Shown piece after piece: positions 30,360 to 39,311 of a stretch of 64,000 bases of DNA; positions within the stretch are counted from its first letter, which is position 1; the number at the start of each line of letters is the position of its first letter. Both the position numbers and the translations under genes were made by a program. This stretch comes from an uncultured Clostridium sp. (GTDB lineage: Bacteria > Bacillota > Clostridia > Clostridiales > Clostridiaceae): the NCBI GenBank assembly GCA_903789665.1, contig CAIFEX010000006.1:1-64000 (forward strand). The letters are read 5' to 3'. The notes under the pieces are model-generated. The model did no database searches. It worked only from the letters and a program-made list of their open reading frames with translations, and was not told the DNA's origin.

Positions 30360-31400
30360 TTATTTGTCCATATTCATATAATCATGTGTCTTATTCTTAT
30401 CCATTTTGTCCATATTCATATGATCATGTTCCTTCTTATCCATCTGCATATGCTTCATCTGAACACTGCTGTTACTATTGATATCCGAAACCTTTGAAAC
30501 ATGAGCGGCATAACTTCCAACGGCTATAACTGCAGAAACAACCACAACTACAAAGAGAAGCTGTATTTTACTAAATCCGCTTACATTTTTCTTCCATGCA
30601 GCAAAGCTGAACACATGTGTAGAGCCTTTCCAGAAAAACAATTTATTCTGGCTGTATATCAAAAACCTGTTTAAAACAATTCCCAAAATTACAATGCAGA
30701 CACCTGCCGCATACATTCTCGGTATTTGATTGTTCATTGCAGAATTGTGGAAAAGCCATCCCACTCCTGCAGTAGCACCTATCATCTCTGCCGATATAAG
30801 CATGAAAAATGACATTTCAACTCCTATTCTAAGTCCCAAAAATATAGATGGGGCCGCTCCTGGTATGACTACCTTTTTCAGCATTTCAAATTTGGATGTA
30901 TTCATGGACATGGCAGTCTTAATCAGAACGGGATCCAACCTTCTTACCCCGGACACTGTATTGTACAAAATAGGCCATAGACATACCCATGCAACTACTG
31001 CCAGCTTTGCCGCCTCACCTATACCAAAAAACAATATAAATATTGGCATCAGCGAAAATGGATTTACCTGGGAAAATATCCTGAAAAGCGGATTCACTAT
31101 ATCCGCAGCCTGGGTCAGCCACCCTCCGAGCAAGAGCCCAAGGGGTATTGCAGCAGCCGCCGCAATAATAAGCCCCATAATAACCCTCCAGAGGCTGACT
31201 GCAACATGTACCATCAGTTCACTTTTCAGAGTGAGTTCACATAATTGAACTACCACTTCAGAAAAAGGCGGAATGAATTGGGAATCCAGCAGACCAACCT
31301 CAGGCAGAATCTGCCATAAAACCAGAATGAGAATTACTCCCGAATATCTTAAAATATAATACTGAAAATAATTTTTAATTTCATATATTTCCTCATGCAT
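30360..31400 (-). CDS. SsuC/TauC-family ABC permease with an extra helix and Met/His-rich tail
   Basis: A 346-residue permease. The first about 265 residues are a normal SsuC domain with loop MNTSKFEMLKKVVIPGAAPSIFLG. It then continues through about 25 residues into a seventh helix (LLFVVVVVSAVIAVGSYAA) and ends in about 35 residues rich in Met, His, Asp and Lys (MKHMQMDKKEHDHMNMDK, then further MDK and YMNMDK units). Such tails bind copper, silver or other soft metals in other proteins. The added helix should place it outside the membrane. The ATG at 31400 is chosen; a GTG at 31412 overlaps the ribosome-binding site. Confidence 0.8.
   Translation of the reverse strand: MHEEIYEIKNYFQYYILRYSGVILILVLWQILPEVGLLDSQFIPPFSEVVVQLCELTLKSELMVHVAVSLWRVIMGLIIAAAAAIPLGLLLGGWLTQAADIVNPLFRIFSQVNPFSLMPIFILFFGIGEAAKLAVVAWVCLWPILYNTVSGVRRLDPVLIKTAMSMNTSKFEMLKKVVIPGAAPSIFLGLRIGVEMSFFMLISAEMIGATAGVGWLFHNSAMNNQIPRMYAAGVCIVILGIVLNRFLIYSQNKLFFWKGSTHVFSFAAWKKNVSGFSKIQLLFVVVVVSAVIAVGSYAAHVSKVSDINSNSSVQMKHMQMDKKEHDHMNMDKMDKNKTHDYMNMDK
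30363..30429. repeat. Two 25-bp direct repeats coding the Met/His tail
   Basis: Copies at 30363-30387 and 30405-30429 differ at one base and are 42 bp apart. They encode the repeated H-D-(H/Y)-M-N-M-D-K units, so the tail probably grew by internal duplication. Confidence 0.75.
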
Positions 31401-31431
31401 ATTCCTGAACACTCCCAGCTAAGCCAAATAT

Positions 31432-32271
31432 TTATACAGAAACTTCTGTCTGTTTTTTATCAGCATCTCTATGAAGAAGTTCCCATATTTTGTTCCTGCT
31501 CAAATTGAATTCCTGGGACGTCCTAATTTGGGAATTAATCCTCGGCCTTGGAAGTTTTACATTTATAATTTCTTTGATTCTTCCTGGACTAGTTGCCATA
31601 ACAACTACCCTGTCCGCAAGAAAAACAGCTTCTTCTATACTGTGAGTGATAAATACAATTGTTTTATTTGTCTTTTCCCATATATTCAACAATTCCTCCT
31701 GAAGGGATTCTCTTGTCTGGGCATCCACTGCGGCAAAAGGTTCATCCATAAGCAGGACTTCAGGATCATATGCCAGTGCCCTGGCAATTGCAACTCTCTG
31801 CTTCATGCCTCCTGAAAGTTCATGCGGATATCTGTTTTCAAATCCCTTCAACCCCACAAGCTCTATAAATTTTTCACTTATTTTTTTTCTTTCCTCTTTA
31901 GGTATCTTTTTTATTTCAAGACCAAATTCAATATTTTTTTCTACAGTTCTCCAAGGAAATAAAGCATATCCCTGAAGAATGATTCCCCTGTCTAAAGCAG
32001 GTCCTGTAATAGGTTCCCCATCTATATACACCTTCCCAGAAGTTGGTTTTGAAAGTCCTGCCAGTATATCCAGAAAAGTTGACTTTCCACAACCGCTGGG
32101 CCCTACCACCGTAATAAATTCTCCCTTTTTTACCTTTAAATTGAAATTGTCAAGTGCCAAAAACCTTTCATTGTCCTGTCCATTTTGTGAGCGCACATCA
32201 TAGACTTTCCTTATATTGTCCACAACAATTTTATACTGCCTGTTTTTAATATTGATATTCTCATAACTCAT
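31432..32271 (-). CDS. ssuB: SsuB/TauB-family ABC transporter ATPase
   Basis: A 279-residue ATPase with Walker A ([10 protein letters not shown]), signature [32 protein letters not shown] (covering the C motif and Walker B) and the switch [17 protein letters not shown]. The length and details fit the sulfonate/taurine/nitrate family. It is the only ATPase of the ssu-type operon and presumably drives all three permeases. Confidence 0.9.
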   Translation of the reverse strand: MSYENINIKNRQYKIVVDNIRKVYDVRSQNGQDNERFLALDNFNLKVKKGEFITVVGPSGCGKSTFLDILAGLSKPTSGKVYIDGEPITGPALDRGIILQGYALFPWRTVEKNIEFGLEIKKIPKEERKKISEKFIELVGLKGFENRYPHELSGGMKQRVAIARALAYDPEVLLMDEPFAAVDAQTRESLQEELLNIWEKTNKTIVFITHSIEEAVFLADRVVVMATSPGRIKEIINVKLPRPRINSQIRTSQEFNLSRNKIWELLHRDADKKQTEVSV

Positions 32272-32310
32272 TTAATAACTCCTCCTTCTATAAATTTGAA
32301 TATATCCGCA

Positions 32311-33375
32311 TTATTCTTTTACTATATAATTCGGCTGTGATCCCAGATTCCCATATTTGTCGAATTCGTGGGTAACTATATCACTGACTTTTACCTTGGC
32401 ATCTTTAGGAAGTGCCCCGCTTGTCTTACTTCCATCTATCCACTGCTGTATATCCTTGTCCTTTATAACTCCGTCATCTGCATAATAGTGATTGGCACTT
32501 ACAGGTACTCCTATGGAATCAGACACCCACTTGTTGACCTTGGCACGTTCTTTTTCATCAGGTACGCTTTTGTTTATGTACCTTTCCCCCTTTTTAACTG
32601 CAACTATAAATTTTGCAACTTCATCCGGATGCTGCTTTATAAATTTATCTGAAAAATAATAGAGATAGGTCCCTCCATTTTCACCTGCTATAGGTCTGCT
32701 GGTGGTCAGAATATTGCCTATGCCGCTATCTTCAATAGATTTATAATAGGGCGGGTGAACTACTGCAATTTGAATAAGTCCTTTTTTTAAAGACAGTACC
32801 TGTTCTATATCGGGCATCTGAATCCATTCAATTTTACTCATGTATATCTTGTTTTTGGAAAAAAGTATATCCGATAGAAAATCCACGCAGGAATTTCTGG
32901 AATTGGTTCCTACCTTTACCTTACCCGGATATTTGTTTATATCCGCCAATGTCTTTATAGGACCATTTTTATTGCTTATCCACCACATATGCTGAAGGTG
33001 AGTGTCAGTCACACTGTCCGGCGGTTCGACAATAGATCTGGCCACTCCTTTCACTTTTGCCCCTCCCTCGGCGGCAATTGCCAGGTTGTTTGGATGGGCA
33101 TCTCCAAAATCATTGTTCCCGTTCAATATCGAGGGAAGGCGCTGTGCCGGCTGTGTATCTCCTGTATACTGTATCTTCAATCCCTGTTCCTTAAAATATC
33201 CTAATTTGTCTGCTACTATAATAGGTGCAGCTGTACAATCTTTTCTGCTCCATGTCTTAAGTACCTGAAGCCCTCCATTTTTTTCCGAAGCCTGCTTTCC
33301 TCCCCCGCAGCCTGAAAAAATCGATGCTGTTAAAATTACTGAAACCACTATTGAAACCAATCTTTTATTTTTCAA
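32311..33375 (-). CDS. ssuA: SsuA/TauA-family substrate-binding lipoprotein
   Basis: A 354-residue protein starting at a TTG 8 nt after GAGGGG. The lipoprotein signal ends at SIFSGCGGGK. The mature domain has TWSRKDCTAAPIIVADKLGYFKEQGL and DAHPNNLAIAAEGGA segments of the NrtA/SsuA/TauA group, which bind sulfonates, sulfate esters, taurine, nitrate or related small anions outside the membrane. The S-box upstream and NifDK-like genes downstream favour an organosulfur ligand. The exact ligand is unknown. Confidence 0.87.
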   Translation of the reverse strand: MKNKRLVSIVVSVILTASIFSGCGGGKQASEKNGGLQVLKTWSRKDCTAAPIIVADKLGYFKEQGLKIQYTGDTQPAQRLPSILNGNNDFGDAHPNNLAIAAEGGAKVKGVARSIVEPPDSVTDTHLQHMWWISNKNGPIKTLADINKYPGKVKVGTNSRNSCVDFLSDILFSKNKIYMSKIEWIQMPDIEQVLSLKKGLIQIAVVHPPYYKSIEDSGIGNILTTSRPIAGENGGTYLYYFSDKFIKQHPDEVAKFIVAVKKGERYINKSVPDEKERAKVNKWVSDSIGVPVSANHYYADDGVIKDKDIQQWIDGSKTSGALPKDAKVKVSDIVTHEFDKYGNLGSQPNYIVKE

Positions 33376-33431
33376 TTCAAACACCCCTCATATAATCAAG
33401 TTTTAAGATATAAAAGAATTTTGTTTCCAAA

Positions 33432-34226
33432 CTACAACTTTTTTTCTACGAAACCTATGGCTTTATTTATAAATATACCTAAAAGAGCAATTGTAAGCGC
33501 TGCTGCAAACAACCTGTTGATTTGAAAGTTGACTTCCGAGTTGAGAACCATCCACCCCAGACCTGAACTCGCTCCTATCATCTCTGCCGCTATGAGCATC
33601 AAAAATGCATTGCCCGCACTCATTTTAAGTCCTGAAAATATACTAGGTGCGGCTCCCGGCAAAACAACTTTCCAAAAAAGTTTTACTCTGGATGTGCCCA
33701 TGGCCTGGGCCGCTTTGACCAGCAGAGGATCTATAGTCTTTACTCCAGTTATAGTGCTGAATAATATGGGCCATATGGATACCCAAAATATTATGGATAT
33801 TTTTGCAACCTCTCCTATTCCAAAAAGCAGTATAAAAACCGGAAACAGAGAAAACGGATTTACCTGCGCCAAAATTTGAAGCAGAGGATCAAGTATCTCC
33901 TCCAATTTTTTAAATCCTCCTGCCAGTAAAAACCCCAAAGGTACGGCCATAACTCCAGCCAGGACAAAACCTACCGCCACTCTAAGTATGCTAACTTTAA
34001 CATGAACAAGCATTTCATTTTTCAATGTAAGACTTATAATAGTACCCACTGTTTCTGTAAATGTAGGTATGAATTGATGATCAACTATTCCAAGTACGGG
34101 TGCAACCTGCCAGAAAACCAAAAACAAAATCACGGCTATACTCTTTCTGAAAAACTTACTAAACTTTTTTCCCGCACCCATTTTTCGTTTTTTATTTGTC
34201 TTATAGGTTTCACTATCTATGTCCAT
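33432..34226 (-). CDS. ssuC: SsuC/TauC-family ABC permease (first)
   Basis: A 264-residue permease with a basic cytoplasmic N-terminus, about six membrane segments and the loop AMGTSRVKLFWKVVLPGAAPSIFSG. It is the first gene after the S-box at 34.4 kb. The close likeness to the two later permeases (shared HQFIP/SQFIPPF, VNPFSLFPVFILLFGIGE and AEMIGASSGLGWM segments) suggests duplication within the operon. Confidence 0.88.
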   Translation of the reverse strand: MDIDSETYKTNKKRKMGAGKKFSKFFRKSIAVILFLVFWQVAPVLGIVDHQFIPTFTETVGTIISLTLKNEMLVHVKVSILRVAVGFVLAGVMAVPLGFLLAGGFKKLEEILDPLLQILAQVNPFSLFPVFILLFGIGEVAKISIIFWVSIWPILFSTITGVKTIDPLLVKAAQAMGTSRVKLFWKVVLPGAAPSIFSGLKMSAGNAFLMLIAAEMIGASSGLGWMVLNSEVNFQINRLFAAALTIALLGIFINKAIGFVEKKL

Positions 34227-34357
34227 TTATTACATCTCCCTTTTTTCAAACATCAAAATAAAAAACACCAGAAACCCATCGTCAACAGGTATCAATACCT
34301 ATTGAAACAAGTCTCTAGTGTCTCTAGTGAACTCTCAATAAATTTATAATTGTAAAA

Positions 34358-34393
34358 TAAAAAACTTTCCTGTAAAGATAAAATACAAGAAAG
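34358..34393 (-). terminator. Terminator of the S-box at 34.4 kb
   Basis: On the minus strand CTTTCTTGTA and TACAGGAAAG form a 10-bp stem (34365-34393) followed by TTTTTTATTTT. It is the expression platform of the adjacent SAM aptamer. Confidence 0.8.
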
Positions 34394-34403
34394 CACTTGT
34401 TCT

Positions 34404-34502
34404 CTCATCTTTCAGATAATACAATCTGCTGGAATTAGCACCGTTAAATAAATTTAGGTTGCCGGATATCATAGGGCCAGTCCCTCCATCACTCTCGATA
34501 AG
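34404..34502 (-). promoter_or_regulatory. SAM-I (S-box) riboswitch of the ssu/nitrogenase-like operon
   Basis: CTTATC/GATGAG P1, the core GAGGGACTGGCCCTATGA, CCGGCAACC and GGTGCTAATTCC are all present on the minus strand. Low SAM should allow expression of ssuC-ssuA-ssuB-ssuC-ssuC and probably the downstream DK-H genes. This ties the nitrogenase-like genes to methionine/SAM supply. Confidence 0.93.
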
Positions 34503-34530
34503 ATTTGTTTATTTTTTATATATTAGCTTG

Positions 34531-34559
34531 ATAATAGCAAATAATACACATAGTGTCAA
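34531..34559 (-). promoter_or_regulatory. Sigma-A promoter of the ssu/nitrogenase-like operon
   Basis: TTGACA (34554-34559), 17-bp spacer and TATTAT (34531-34536) on the minus strand, about 28 bases ahead of the S-box. Confidence 0.75.
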
Positions 34560-34568
34560 GAGTATAAA

Positions 34569-35030
34569 TCAATTTTGTTCTATTTCTTTTTCTACCTCCT
34601 GCAGTTGATCCTCTCCAAATACTTTGATGCCATTTTTCCTCAACAATTCAGCAGTTACACCCTCTCCTCTCTTTTTTATGCCGCTAAACGTACCATCATA
34701 TATATACAGGCTTCCGCAGGAGGGGCTATTTTGTTTCAAAATGGCTACAGCTGCTCCATATTTCCTGGCCAATGCAAGTGCCTTATCAGCCCCTGCCTTG
34801 TATTTGGCAGTGAAATCATGTCCAAATTTGTCCACTACAGTATCTCCCGCTTTTTCACAGGGTTCTCTTGGAACAGAAAACCCACCTGCCACCTCGGGAC
34901 AAATTCCTACAAGTCTGCCTTCCCGCATCCATCTCACAAATCTTGGATCTAAACAAGCAGCATCCTTGCCGTCATAACGAACTTTTTTACCGCATAGACA
35001 GCCACTTACTAAAATTTTTCCCTTCACCAA
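34569..35030 (-). CDS. DUF523 protein, thiouracil desulfidase (TudS)-like
   Basis: About 153 residues of the DUF523 family. Three conserved cysteine sites are visible: VSGCLCGKKVRYDG, GICPEVAGGFSVPREPCE and NSPSCGS. In TudS these ligate a [4Fe-4S] cluster that removes sulfur from thiouracil. Here it follows nifB closely and sits in a sulfur locus, so a desulfuration or sulfur-relay role is plausible but unproven. The TTG at 35030 lies 8 nt from GGAGG; a GTG three bases further in is also possible. The frame opens at 35045, but that start overlaps the ribosome-binding site. Confidence 0.75.
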   Translation of the reverse strand: MVKGKILVSGCLCGKKVRYDGKDAACLDPRFVRWMREGRLVGICPEVAGGFSVPREPCEKAGDTVVDKFGHDFTAKYKAGADKALALARKYGAAVAILKQNSPSCGSLYIYDGTFSGIKKRGEGVTAELLRKNGIKVFGEDQLQEVEKEIEQN

Positions 35031-35048
35031 AATTTCAGCCTCCAATCT

Positions 35049-36314
35049 TCAAAAACATTTACCCATTAATTTTACTGCTCTTTTTATACCTTCTTCTATA
35101 GTACTGTACATTTGAAATACTCTTATCCCCCTCTCATGAAGTTTAATTACAGGTTCAAAGCCGATACGCAGTACAAGTACCCCATTACAATCTTCTATGC
35201 ACTTCATAACACCGGATATTCTATCATCATGTCCGCTGCATTCCTGAGGACCTCTGCAGTACATCTCCACATTTCTTTTCTCACGGAATTTAATGTCATC
35301 GTCCGACACATCATATACATAAAACTCAGATACATGTCCAAAATGTTCATCTACATAATCTCCGGAACTGCTGGCAACTGCAAATCTGTAACTTCTGTGC
35401 CCACTATCATTTTTATGGATTTCCTCAGGTTTGTCAATAGTAGTTATATTCTTATTGTAATTTCTAAACTGGGCTGATACATCCCTGTCAAGGCTTCCTA
35501 TGGCATCTGCCCTGCACTGTCTGCAGTGATACATCTGCTTTAGATACTTGCCACATTTTTTCCTCATATCTGCCAATTCGTATTCATCTACAGTGTCCCT
35601 GTTCCCAAATACGCTTCCCTTTACAGGTATAAGCGGCATTATATTGGTCATATATGCACCACATTCTTTGACTTTTTTCACTATTTCAGGAATATGGGCA
35701 TCATTGATTCCCTTTATCATTACAATATTTATCTTGCACACAATACCTTCCCCTGCAAGATATCTAAGCCCCGACAGCTGGTTGTGAAGTAAGATCTTGC
35801 CTGCTTCCACCCCCACAAAAGTATTTCCCCTGTAATTCACATATTTATAAATCTGTGCATCTATTTGGGGATCCACGGCATTTATAGTTATAGTGACATG
35901 AGTGACTCCCAATTTTACCAGTTCGCCGGCATAAGCCGGCAGCATTAACCCATTTGTAGAAAGGCAAAATGTAATATCCGGGCACTCTTTTTTTATAAGT
36001 TTTATGGATTCCCTGGTTTCTTCAAAATTTGCAAGAGGATCTCCCGGTCCTGCTATGCCTACCACAGTTAGGTTTTTTACACTGTTTTTTACTATTTTAA
36101 ATTTATCCCTCGCATCCTTCGGAGATAAAATTTCACTTGTAACGCCGGGCCTGGATTCATTTATACAATCATATTTTCTATTACAAAAATTACAGCTCAC
36201 ATTGCATTTTGGAGCCACAGGTATGTGCATTCTGGCATATTTATGGGCAATACAGTTATAACAAGGATGCTCAAATGTCTTTTCCTCAATACTTCTTGCA
36301 AAATTTATAGACAT
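35049..36314 (-). CDS. nifB: NifB-type radical SAM FeMo/FeFe-cofactor precursor synthase with NifX-like domain
   Basis: A 421-residue protein matching NifB along its length. The radical SAM motif is CNVSCNFC (C37, C41, C44), within HPCYN and the NifB-specific CNRKYDCINESRPGVTSE. Later CRQCRADAIG contributes further cluster ligands. The last about 110 residues form a dinitrogenase-cofactor-binding (NifX/NafY-like) domain beginning near SYRFAVASSSGDYVDEHFGH. NifB uses SAM to insert carbide and fuse two 4Fe-4S clusters into NifB-co. Its presence implies the DK-like enzymes carry a NifB-derived cofactor. It is preceded by the same attenuator as metN. A clear AAGGAGA site precedes the ATG. Confidence 0.9.
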   Translation of the reverse strand: MSINFARSIEEKTFEHPCYNCIAHKYARMHIPVAPKCNVSCNFCNRKYDCINESRPGVTSEILSPKDARDKFKIVKNSVKNLTVVGIAGPGDPLANFEETRESIKLIKKECPDITFCLSTNGLMLPAYAGELVKLGVTHVTITINAVDPQIDAQIYKYVNYRGNTFVGVEAGKILLHNQLSGLRYLAGEGIVCKINIVMIKGINDAHIPEIVKKVKECGAYMTNIMPLIPVKGSVFGNRDTVDEYELADMRKKCGKYLKQMYHCRQCRADAIGSLDRDVSAQFRNYNKNITTIDKPEEIHKNDSGHRSYRFAVASSSGDYVDEHFGHVSEFYVYDVSDDDIKFREKRNVEMYCRGPQECSGHDDRISGVMKCIEDCNGVLVLRIGFEPVIKLHERGIRVFQMYSTIEEGIKRAVKLMGKCF

Positions 36315-36350
36315 ATTCTATTATCTCCTTTTTTTAAACAATTAAAATAT

Positions 36351-36413
36351 AAAAAGGCCAGACAAGCTAAAAAATTTAGCTTGTCTGGCCTCCAGTATTT
36401 CTGGTCAACCTTT
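36351..36413 (-). promoter_or_regulatory. Attenuator leader ahead of nifB, shared with metN
   Basis: The minus strand reads AAAGGTTGACCAG, AAATA, CTGGAGGCC and continues into a perfect 16-bp terminator stem (GGCCAGACAAGCTAAA with its complement) and TTTTT. The small hairpin GGT-UGA-CCAG / CTGG-AG-GCC competes with the terminator 5' arm. Compared with the metN leader, the third pair changes from U-A to U-G, and the 5' region is otherwise nearly identical, while the terminator sequences differ. Confidence 0.65.
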
Positions 36414-36431
36414 CACGAAAAAATTCACAGT

Positions 36432-36460
36432 ATTTAAGAGTACACAAAAACTTTATTCAA
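36432..36460 (-). promoter_or_regulatory. Candidate promoter of the nifB leader
   Basis: TTGAAT (36455-36460), 17 bp and TTAAAT (36432-36437) on the minus strand, inside the end of metK. Transcription would start about 12 bases before the conserved leader. The boxes are only moderate matches. Confidence 0.35.
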
Positions 36461-37630
36461 TTCCTCTTTTATTTCACTCACTTTATCGAGCTTCTCCCAA
36501 GGAAATTCCACATCAGTTCTTCCAAAGTGTCCATAGGCAGCTGTTTTCCTATATATTGGCCTTCTGAGATCCAAATCCCTTATGATAGCAGCAGGCCTTA
36601 AATCAAATATTTTATTTACTATATTGACTATTTTCTCATCAGACACTTTCCCTGTCCCAAAAGTATCCACACTTACGGATACAGGTCTCGCCACACCTAT
36701 TGCATAGGCAATTTCAACTTCTATCTTATCTGCCGTGCCTGCTGCTACCAGGTTCTTAGCTATCCACCTTGCTGCATAAGCTCCGGATCTATCAACTTTT
36801 GTAGGATCTTTGCCTGAAAAAGCTCCGCCGCCGTGTTTTCCAAATCCGCCGTAGGTATCTACTATTATCTTTCTTCCCGTAAGCCCCGAATCAGCTTCAG
36901 GTCCCCCCTTTACAAACCTGCCTGTAGGGTTTACCAGATATTTTGTATTATTATCTATAAACTTTTTAGGTAGTACTTCCTTTATGACCTTATCTATTAT
37001 ATCTTTTTCAATCTGGTCGTGTCCTATATTTTCCTCATGCTGTGAAGATACTAAAACTGTATCCACACTGACAGGTTTTTCGCCTTCATACTTTACCGTG
37101 ACAAGGGTTTTGCCATCCGGTCCCAGATAGGGAATAATGCCCTTCTTTCTGACATAAGCCAATCTTCTTGAAAGTTTATGGGCCAGTGATATTGGAAGCG
37201 GCATATATTCCGGAGTTTCATTTGTGGCAAACCCAAATACCATTCCCTGATCTCCTGCACCTATAGCCTCTATATCATCTTCTTCTCCTCGTTTTGCCTC
37301 CAGGGATCTATTCACCCCCTGTGCAATATCTGAAGACTGTTCATCTATGGATGTTATGACAGCGCAGGTACTGGCATCGAACCCAAATTTCGAACCTGTA
37401 TATCCTATTTCTGCAATGGTTTTTCTAACTATCTTTGGTATATCCACATAAGCTTTGGTAGATATCTCCCCAACCAGTAGCACAAGTCCAGTATTTACGA
37501 CTGTTTCACAAGCTACTCTGCCATACTTATCCTGCTCAAGAACTGCATCTAGTACTGCGTCTGATATCTGATCACAGATTTTATCAGGATGTCCTTCTGT
37601 AACTGATTCTGATGTAAATAATCTACTCAT
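36434..37630 (-). CDS. metK: S-adenosylmethionine synthetase
   Basis: A 398-residue enzyme making SAM from methionine and ATP in the cytoplasm. Signatures are [22 protein letters not shown] at the start, [16 protein letters not shown] and [22 protein letters not shown]. The length is typical. It lies 22 bp after the amino acid permease and is co-transcribed with it under two serial SAM riboswitches, which gives product feedback. Confidence 0.97.
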   Translation of the reverse strand: MSRLFTSESVTEGHPDKICDQISDAVLDAVLEQDKYGRVACETVVNTGLVLLVGEISTKAYVDIPKIVRKTIAEIGYTGSKFGFDASTCAVITSIDEQSSDIAQGVNRSLEAKRGEEDDIEAIGAGDQGMVFGFATNETPEYMPLPISLAHKLSRRLAYVRKKGIIPYLGPDGKTLVTVKYEGEKPVSVDTVLVSSQHEENIGHDQIEKDIIDKVIKEVLPKKFIDNNTKYLVNPTGRFVKGGPEADSGLTGRKIIVDTYGGFGKHGGGAFSGKDPTKVDRSGAYAARWIAKNLVAAGTADKIEVEIAYAIGVARPVSVSVDTFGTGKVSDEKIVNIVNKIFDLRPAAIIRDLDLRRPIYRKTAAYGHFGRTDVEFPWEKLDKVSEIKEELNKVFVYS

Positions 37631-37652
37631 TTTAATTCCTCCAATTTATTTT

Positions 37653-39044
37653 TTATTTAATATTTTCATTTGCATATGATAATTTTGATTTTTTGCCGTG
37701 AAGTAATTTATATATTCCCACCATCAACACCACCCATACAGGTGCAATGTAAAGTACAACCCGAGTAGCAGGCAGAAATCCCATCGTGACAACAATAGCT
37801 AAAAGATAAGCTATGGTAATATATGAAGAAACAGGGTAAAAAGGCATTTTGAATTCAATCTCAGCATCTTTTCTGGATTTTTCCCTGCGAAATTTCAACT
37901 GGGTTACAAGTATGGTACCCCATGCAGTTAAAATAGCTATGGTCGTTGCCGAGGAAATATATGTAAAAAATTTTTCTGGCATAAAATAATTTAAAATTAC
38001 TGCAATCAGTGCCACAATTATACTAAAGAGTGTACCTACATAAGGTACCCCGGATTCATTCAGTTTTCCAAATATTTTGGGAGCATTGTTGTTCAATGCC
38101 AAGCTGTAAAGCATTCTCCCGTTTATATACAAGGCACTGTTCATTCCGGAAAGAGCAGCTGTCAGAATTACAAAATTTATAACTGAAGCAGCTGCAGGGA
38201 TACCAACTTTAGAGAATACCAGTACAAAAGGGCTTCCGTTTAATCCTATTTTATTCCACGGATAAAGTGCCAGCATTGTTAAAACAGAACCTACGTAAAA
38301 GATAAGTATTCGCCAAAATACGTCATTGATGGCCTTGGGTATGGACTTTTTCGGATTCTGTGCTTCTCCTGCCGTTATGCCAATAAGTTCCACTCCACCA
38401 AATGCAAAAGTCACAAACACAAACGAAAGCATAAATCCCTTAAATCCGGTGGCAAAGAATCCTCCATTTTTCTGTAAATTAGAAAATCCAACAGATTGTC
38501 CACCGTTATTAAACCCAAATAATATGATGAGCATTCCAAAAATAATCATGCATATTATTGCAACAACTTTTACAAGTGCAAACCAGAATTCAAACTCTCC
38601 GTACATTTTAACACCAATCAAATTAACTGCAACAAGTATCAATAAAAATATGAGTGCGGTGATCCATTTGGGAAATTGAGGGATCCAAAACTCGACGTAC
38701 ACTCCCATGGCAGTGAGCTCTGCCATGACAGTAGCAGTAGCCTGAAACCAATATGTCCAGCCCGAAAAAAATCCTGCAAAATTTCCCAGGTAACGCGTAG
38801 CATAGGCGCTGAAAGATCCTGAATTCGGTTCGTCAACAGCCAGCTCCCCCAAAGCTCTCATAATGAAAAAGATAAATATTCCACCTATCAGATACGCCAA
38901 AACTATGGCAGGTCCACCAGTTTTAATAGCATCTGCAGATCCATAAAACAATCCTACACCTATGGCTCCTCCGATAGCTATCATCTGAATATGTCTGTTC
39001 TTCAGATCCTTTTTTAATGATCTACTGCTTCTATAATTGTCCAT
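37653..39044 (-). CDS. APC-superfamily (AAT-type) amino acid permease, possible methionine importer
   Basis: A 463-residue permease with about 12 hydrophobic segments. The N-terminus has LKNRHIQMIAIGGAIGVGLFYGS and later MRALGELAVDEPNSGSFSAYA, typical of the AAT group (GABA, proline, lysine and aromatic amino acid permeases). The group does not define the substrate, but SAM-riboswitch control and co-transcription with metK make methionine or another sulfur amino acid the best guess. The ATG has GGAGG ahead, overlapping the end of the second riboswitch terminator region. Confidence 0.85.
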   Translation of the reverse strand: MDNYRSSRSLKKDLKNRHIQMIAIGGAIGVGLFYGSADAIKTGGPAIVLAYLIGGIFIFFIMRALGELAVDEPNSGSFSAYATRYLGNFAGFFSGWTYWFQATATVMAELTAMGVYVEFWIPQFPKWITALIFLLILVAVNLIGVKMYGEFEFWFALVKVVAIICMIIFGMLIILFGFNNGGQSVGFSNLQKNGGFFATGFKGFMLSFVFVTFAFGGVELIGITAGEAQNPKKSIPKAINDVFWRILIFYVGSVLTMLALYPWNKIGLNGSPFVLVFSKVGIPAAASVINFVILTAALSGMNSALYINGRMLYSLALNNNAPKIFGKLNESGVPYVGTLFSIIVALIAVILNYFMPEKFFTYISSATTIAILTAWGTILVTQLKFRREKSRKDAEIEFKMPFYPVSSYITIAYLLAIVVTMGFLPATRVVLYIAPVWVVLMVGIYKLLHGKKSKLSYANENIK

Positions 39045-39065
39045 TTTTATTTATAACCTCCAAAT

Positions 39066-39102
39066 AATAAAAAAATCTATATGTGAGAAGGCATATAGAT
39101 TT
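39066..39102 (-). terminator. Terminator of the second S-box
   Basis: AAATCTATATG (39073-39083) pairs with CATATAGATTT (39092-39102). On the minus strand a T-run follows just before the permease ribosome-binding site. Confidence 0.85.
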
Positions 39103-39111
39103 CTACTGCTT

Positions 39112-39219
39112 CTCATCTTCCAGGTAATACCTGCTGGAATTGGCACCGTGATATACAAAAACTATATATACAGGTTGCCGGGCGTCATAGGGCCAGTCCC
39201 TCAAACCACTCTCGATAAG
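39112..39219 (-). promoter_or_regulatory. SAM-I riboswitch, second of two in series
   Basis: CTTATC/GATGAG P1, GAGGGACTGGCCCTATGA, CCCGGCAACC and GGTGCCAATTCC on the minus strand. It lies nearest the permease-metK operon and has its own terminator. Confidence 0.93.
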
Positions 39220-39262
39220 AATTACACTATTTAATTTTATATGGATTTATTGATCGATTGCT

Positions 39263-39295
39263 AAAAAAAACTTCCCGTGAGAAATCACAGGAAGT
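39263..39295 (-). terminator. Terminator of the first S-box
   Basis: An 11-bp stem (39270-39280 with 39285-39295; minus-strand ACTTCCTGTGA) followed by TTTTTTT on the minus strand. Confidence 0.85.
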
Positions 39296-39311
39296 ATAAA
39301 TTCCGCTACCT

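Noticed and set aside
34310..34336. Short tandem repeat of GTCTCTAGT ahead of the first ssuC
   Set aside because: Only about two copies of nine bases in an AT-rich leader; no structure or function can be supported.
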